64,000 nucleotides of DNA, taken from assembly GCF_008704995.1 (NCBI RefSeq), contig NZ_CP023747.1, forward strand, positions 2,320,501-2,384,500. Direction: 5' to 3'. Source of the DNA: Streptomyces nodosus (lineage in GTDB: Bacteria; Actinomycetota; Actinomycetes; Streptomycetales; Streptomycetaceae). Positions 61,412 through 64,000 of the stretch are shown piece after piece (position 1 is the first letter of the stretch; every line of letters starts with the position of its first letter). The notes below the pieces were generated by a model, which was given only the letters and a program-made list of their open reading frames with translations, was not told where the DNA came from and ran no database searches. The position numbers and the translations under genes were made by a program.

Positions 61412-62280
61412 GCACCCGTCCCTCCCCCGCCACCGCCACCCTGGACGAGGCGCCGCCCGCCGCCCCCGCGCGGAGACCGTCCGCGCCCGTCGCCGACGGT
61501 GAGGGCCGACTGGGCCTGCGGAACCATCTGCGTCATATCGGCGCCCTGGTCCGCCGCAATCTGCTGTGGATCCGCCAGGACCCCGAGTCCATGTTCGACG
61601 CGGTTCTGATGCCGGTCGTCTTCACCCTGCTGTTCGTGTTCGTCTTCGGCGGCGCGATCGCGGGCAAGGGCAACCAGGACGTGTACGTCAACTATGTGGT
61701 GCCCGGACTGATGGCCATGATGGGCATGAACATCGCCATGGCCGTCGGCACCGGCTTCAACCAGGACTTCCAGACCGGTGTGATGGACCGCTTCCGGTCC
61801 CTGCCGATCGCCCGCTCCTCGGTCCTGATCGCCAAGATCACGGTCGAGATCGGCCGGATGCTGGTCGCCACGGCGATCCTGCTCGCCGTCGGCTTCGCAC
61901 TGGGCCTGTCCATCTCCAGCGTCCCGGGGCTGTTCGGGGCGATCGGCCTGTCGATGGTCTTCGGCTCCTCCATCATGTGGATCTTCCTGACCATGGGTGT
62001 GGTGATGAAGAGTGCCCAGGCCATCCAGGCCATGGGGTTCCTGGTGATGATGCCGCTGCAGTTCGGTTCGTCGATCTTCTCCCCGCCCTCCACCATGCCG
62101 GGCTGGCTCCAGGCGTTCACGGAGTACAACCCGCTGTCCACCCTGGCGGACGCCGCCCGCGCCCTGATGAACGGAGACCATCCGGCGAGCCACAGCGTGC
62201 TGGTGACCCTGATCTGGTCGGCCGTGATCACCGCGGTGATGGCGCCGATCGCGATCCGCAAGTTCACCACCAAGAGCTGA
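61408..62280 (+). CDS. DrrB-type ABC-2 permease
   Basis: A 290-residue membrane partner of the preceding ATPase. A Pro/Ala-rich N-terminus is followed by six helices, the first at about 65-85 ('LMPVVFTLLFVFVFGGAIAG'). The ABC-2 family motif is 'FNQDFQTGVMDRFRSLPIAR' near residue 116, and the C-terminal S-S-I-F-S-P-P-S-T-M-P-G-W loop is typical of DrrB. GGAGG lies 7 bases before the ATG inside drrA. The ATGA overlap makes a coupled two-gene operon, closed by a hairpin. Confidence 0.93.
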   Translation: MSTRPSPATATLDEAPPAAPARRPSAPVADGEGRLGLRNHLRHIGALVRRNLLWIRQDPESMFDAVLMPVVFTLLFVFVFGGAIAGKGNQDVYVNYVVPGLMAMMGMNIAMAVGTGFNQDFQTGVMDRFRSLPIARSSVLIAKITVEIGRMLVATAILLAVGFALGLSISSVPGLFGAIGLSMVFGSSIMWIFLTMGVVMKSAQAIQAMGFLVMMPLQFGSSIFSPPSTMPGWLQAFTEYNPLSTLADAARALMNGDHPASHSVLVTLIWSAVITAVMAPIAIRKFTTKS

Positions 62281-62283
62281 CCT

Positions 62284-62314
62284 GAACCGGCGTCCGGCGG
62301 GGCGACGCCGGTTC
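62284..62314. terminator. Bidirectional hairpin after the permease gene
   Basis: GAACCGGCGTC pairs with GACGCCGGTTC (11 bp) around a 9-base loop, between the convergent permease gene and the large regulator gene. Confidence 0.75.
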
Positions 62315-62318
62315 CCTG

Positions 62319-64000
62319 TCAGACGAGGGCGGCGGCCTCCTCCTGGGAGAGCGCGCCGCCCTCCGCGTATGCGGCCTCGTACGCCGCGTCGCCCAGCATC
62401 GCCCGGGCCCTGTCCTCCGCCGAGGCCCGGGCCTCGCGCTCCATCGGGTTGCGGACGTGATAGGTCGGCAGCAGGCCGTCGGCGGCGCCCAGACACCGGG
62501 CCGCGTCCCGGGCGCGCCGCCCACCGTCCAGGCCGTTGAGCGCCAGCGCGGCGGTCGTCAGATGCATGGAGGCCATATGCGGCGCGACCACCGCCAGCAT
62601 CGTCTCCGCGGACCGCGCCAGCGCCTCGCGCACATGGGCCAGGGCCTCCTCATGGTGCCCCTCCAGCGTGTCCAGCCAGGCGTCCAGGCCGGAGATGAAG
62701 CCCTCGAAGACCACGAACGGGAACGTCCCGAAGTCCTCGCGCAGCGACCGGACCTGGTGGCGCGCCTCGGCCATCCGGCCGGTGCGGCTGAGCCAGAGCG
62801 CCAGGAAGATCCGGGCGAACGGCAGGGCGTCCAGGGACAGTCCGCTCCCCTCGTCGAGGACCTGGCGCAGCAGCCGCTCCCCGCGCTCGCCCTGCCCCGC
62901 GTCGATCAGCGCGTTGCCGAGACGGGCGGTGAGCACGGACGTCTGGGCGCGGGCGCCGAGCCGCTCGGCGTACTCCCGGGCCGCCTCGTAGTCCGCGGCG
63001 GCCAGGAGGTACTCGCCCCTGTTCTCATGGGCCTCGCCACGGGCGGACAGGGCCTCGGCCACGCCCCAGATGTCCCCGATCCGCTGGAAGATCTCCAGCG
63101 CCTCGTCGGCGTCCCTGGTCGCCTCCCCGGCCCAGTGGCTGCGGTTGGCGAGGAAGTTGGCCCGCGTCTGGAGGGTCTGGGCCAGCTCCCAGGTGTAGCC
63201 GAGTTCGCGGCAGGTGCGCACCGACTCGTCGATGGCCGCGCGCATCCGGTCCCAGTCGTCGACGAGCAGCACGGTGAAGAACCACAGGGACCCGGGCATC
63301 CGGCAGGTCTGCGGCTGGCCGGGTCGGTAGGTCGCGCTGATGATTTTCAGCTTCTCCCGGCCCTCTGGGGTGTCCCAGGTCCGGACGTCCATGTCCAGGG
63401 TGGCGAGATGGAGCAGATGGGCACCGCGGCGGGCCTCTTCGAGGACCTCGGGGCGCATCGGCGGCGGACTGTCGATGCAGGCCTCGGGCAGGTCCGGCAC
63501 CGGCCGGGCGGGCGCGGCGAAGGGGTCGGGGCCCAGTTCGACGACGGCCTCGCACCAGGTGCGGGTCTCGGTGCGCAGATCACGCATCTGCCAGTACCAG
63601 GACAGCGAGAGCAGCAGACAGAGCGCCTCCTGCTCGTCGCGGAGAGCGACGGCACGGCGCAGCGCGGTGCGCAGGTTCTCGTACTCCACCTGGAACCGTT
63701 CGAACGCCGTCCGCTGCCCCGACGACCGCAGCAACGGATCGGTGGTCCGGGCGAGTTCGCGGTAGTACGTGAGGTGGGCGCGCTCCGTGCCGGGTCGTTC
63801 GCCGGACTCGTCGAGCCGCTCGCCCGCGTACTCGGCGACGGTCTCCAGGAGCCGGTAGCGCATCTGGCCGTCGCCCGAGGGGGCCGCCGTCACCAGGGAC
63901 TTGTCGACGAGCGAGCCGACCGCCTCCAGGGCGACGGGCCCGCAGACGGCCTCGGCCGCGGTGAGGTCGCAGCCGCCGGAGAAGACGGACAGTCCGCGCA
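62319..64000 (-). CDS. Large ATPase-TPR regulator (AfsR/SARP- or LuxR-like), 3' part only
   Basis: The frame is open from the right edge to the stop at 62319, giving the last 560 or so residues. The visible part starts with 'LSVFSGGCDLTAAEAVCGPV' and S-L-V-D-K-S-L-V, then Y-R-L-L-E-T-V-A-E-Y-A, the winged-helix-like segment that follows the NB-ARC ATPase in AfsR-type regulators and many LuxR-type ones. The remainder is helical repeats ('EYENLRTALRRAVALRDEQE' and TPR-like units). The N-terminal domain that would decide between SARP and other types is outside the window. It converges on the DrrAB operon. Confidence 0.8.
   Translation of the reverse strand, partial: RGLSVFSGGCDLTAAEAVCGPVALEAVGSLVDKSLVTAAPSGDGQMRYRLLETVAEYAGERLDESGERPGTERAHLTYYRELARTTDPLLRSSGQRTAFERFQVEYENLRTALRRAVALRDEQEALCLLLSLSWYWQMRDLRTETRTWCEAVVELGPDPFAAPARPVPDLPEACIDSPPPMRPEVLEEARRGAHLLHLATLDMDVRTWDTPEGREKLKIISATYRPGQPQTCRMPGSLWFFTVLLVDDWDRMRAAIDESVRTCRELGYTWELAQTLQTRANFLANRSHWAGEATRDADEALEIFQRIGDIWGVAEALSARGEAHENRGEYLLAAADYEAAREYAERLGARAQTSVLTARLGNALIDAGQGERGERLLRQVLDEGSGLSLDALPFARIFLALWLSRTGRMAEARHQVRSLREDFGTFPFVVFEGFISGLDAWLDTLEGHHEEALAHVREALARSAETMLAVVAPHMASMHLTTAALALNGLDGGRRARDAARCLGAADGLLPTYHVRNPMEREARASAEDRARAMLGDAAYEAAYAEGGALSQEEAAALV

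Overview
This window is high-GC actinobacterial chromosome, almost certainly from a Streptomyces. Coding is dense, codons are strongly GC-ending, GTG starts are frequent, and there is a single TTA codon in any gene I accept. From memory, the gene order matches the core of the Streptomyces coelicolor chromosome from the pyruvate dehydrogenase aceE end through lipBA, glnA, the maltose cluster, glnE, glnA2, hmp, nadE and panB. This synteny is recalled, not searched. I saw no rRNA, tRNA, CRISPR array, prophage or complete insertion sequence. The only mobile-looking DNA is a 133-bp MITE-like inverted repeat after nadE and a possible remnant of another repeat at 5481.

Layout. 0-8.6 kb: end of aceE, a WYL regulator, a DUF4240 protein, a peptidoglycan-recognition amidase divergent from a MarP-like membrane serine protease, a GNAT enzyme, a TIGR01777 epimerase, an FAD oxidoreductase with a TTA codon and an NsdA-like TPR regulator. 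8.9-14.4 kb: lipoate synthesis (lipB, lipA), a conserved 66-residue protein, DUF4191 and RDD membrane proteins, and glnA behind a clear GlnR box. 14.5-26.3 kb: the htpX-pspAB envelope-stress pair, a hydrolase, a winged-helix protein, two secreted proteins of similar unusual architecture flanking an orphan winged-helix regulator, a lipoprotein divergent from a sigma-like membrane protein, a TetR regulator and a small isomerase.

26.4-39.9 kb is an alpha-glucan utilisation block: a giant secreted amylase-pullulanase, the alpha-glucosidase aglA, the transporter malEFG and the LacI-type regulator malR. Repeated CTTGCAAG-type palindromes sit in both promoter regions. The logic is extracellular debranching and hydrolysis, maltodextrin import, intracellular hydrolysis and one repressor. 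40-46 kb is nitrogen control: glnE, which adenylylates the GlnA encoded in the same window at Tyr397, and glnA2, with a vapBC toxin-antitoxin pair between them. 46.3-48.1 kb is nitric oxide defence: hmp and nsrR converge, each behind an 11-1-11 NsrR-type inverted repeat.

48-64 kb: a DUF3105-DUF305 operon, a sedolisin protease, nadE, a DHA1 exporter, a membrane EEP phosphatase, a DHA2 drug exporter with its TetR repressor and operator, panB, a DrrAB-type ABC exporter and the 3' part of a large AfsR/SARP-like or LuxR-like regulator running off the window. A recurring feature is the leaderless gene: about a dozen genes have a TANNNT-like hexamer 6-8 bases before the start codon and no Shine-Dalgarno sequence.
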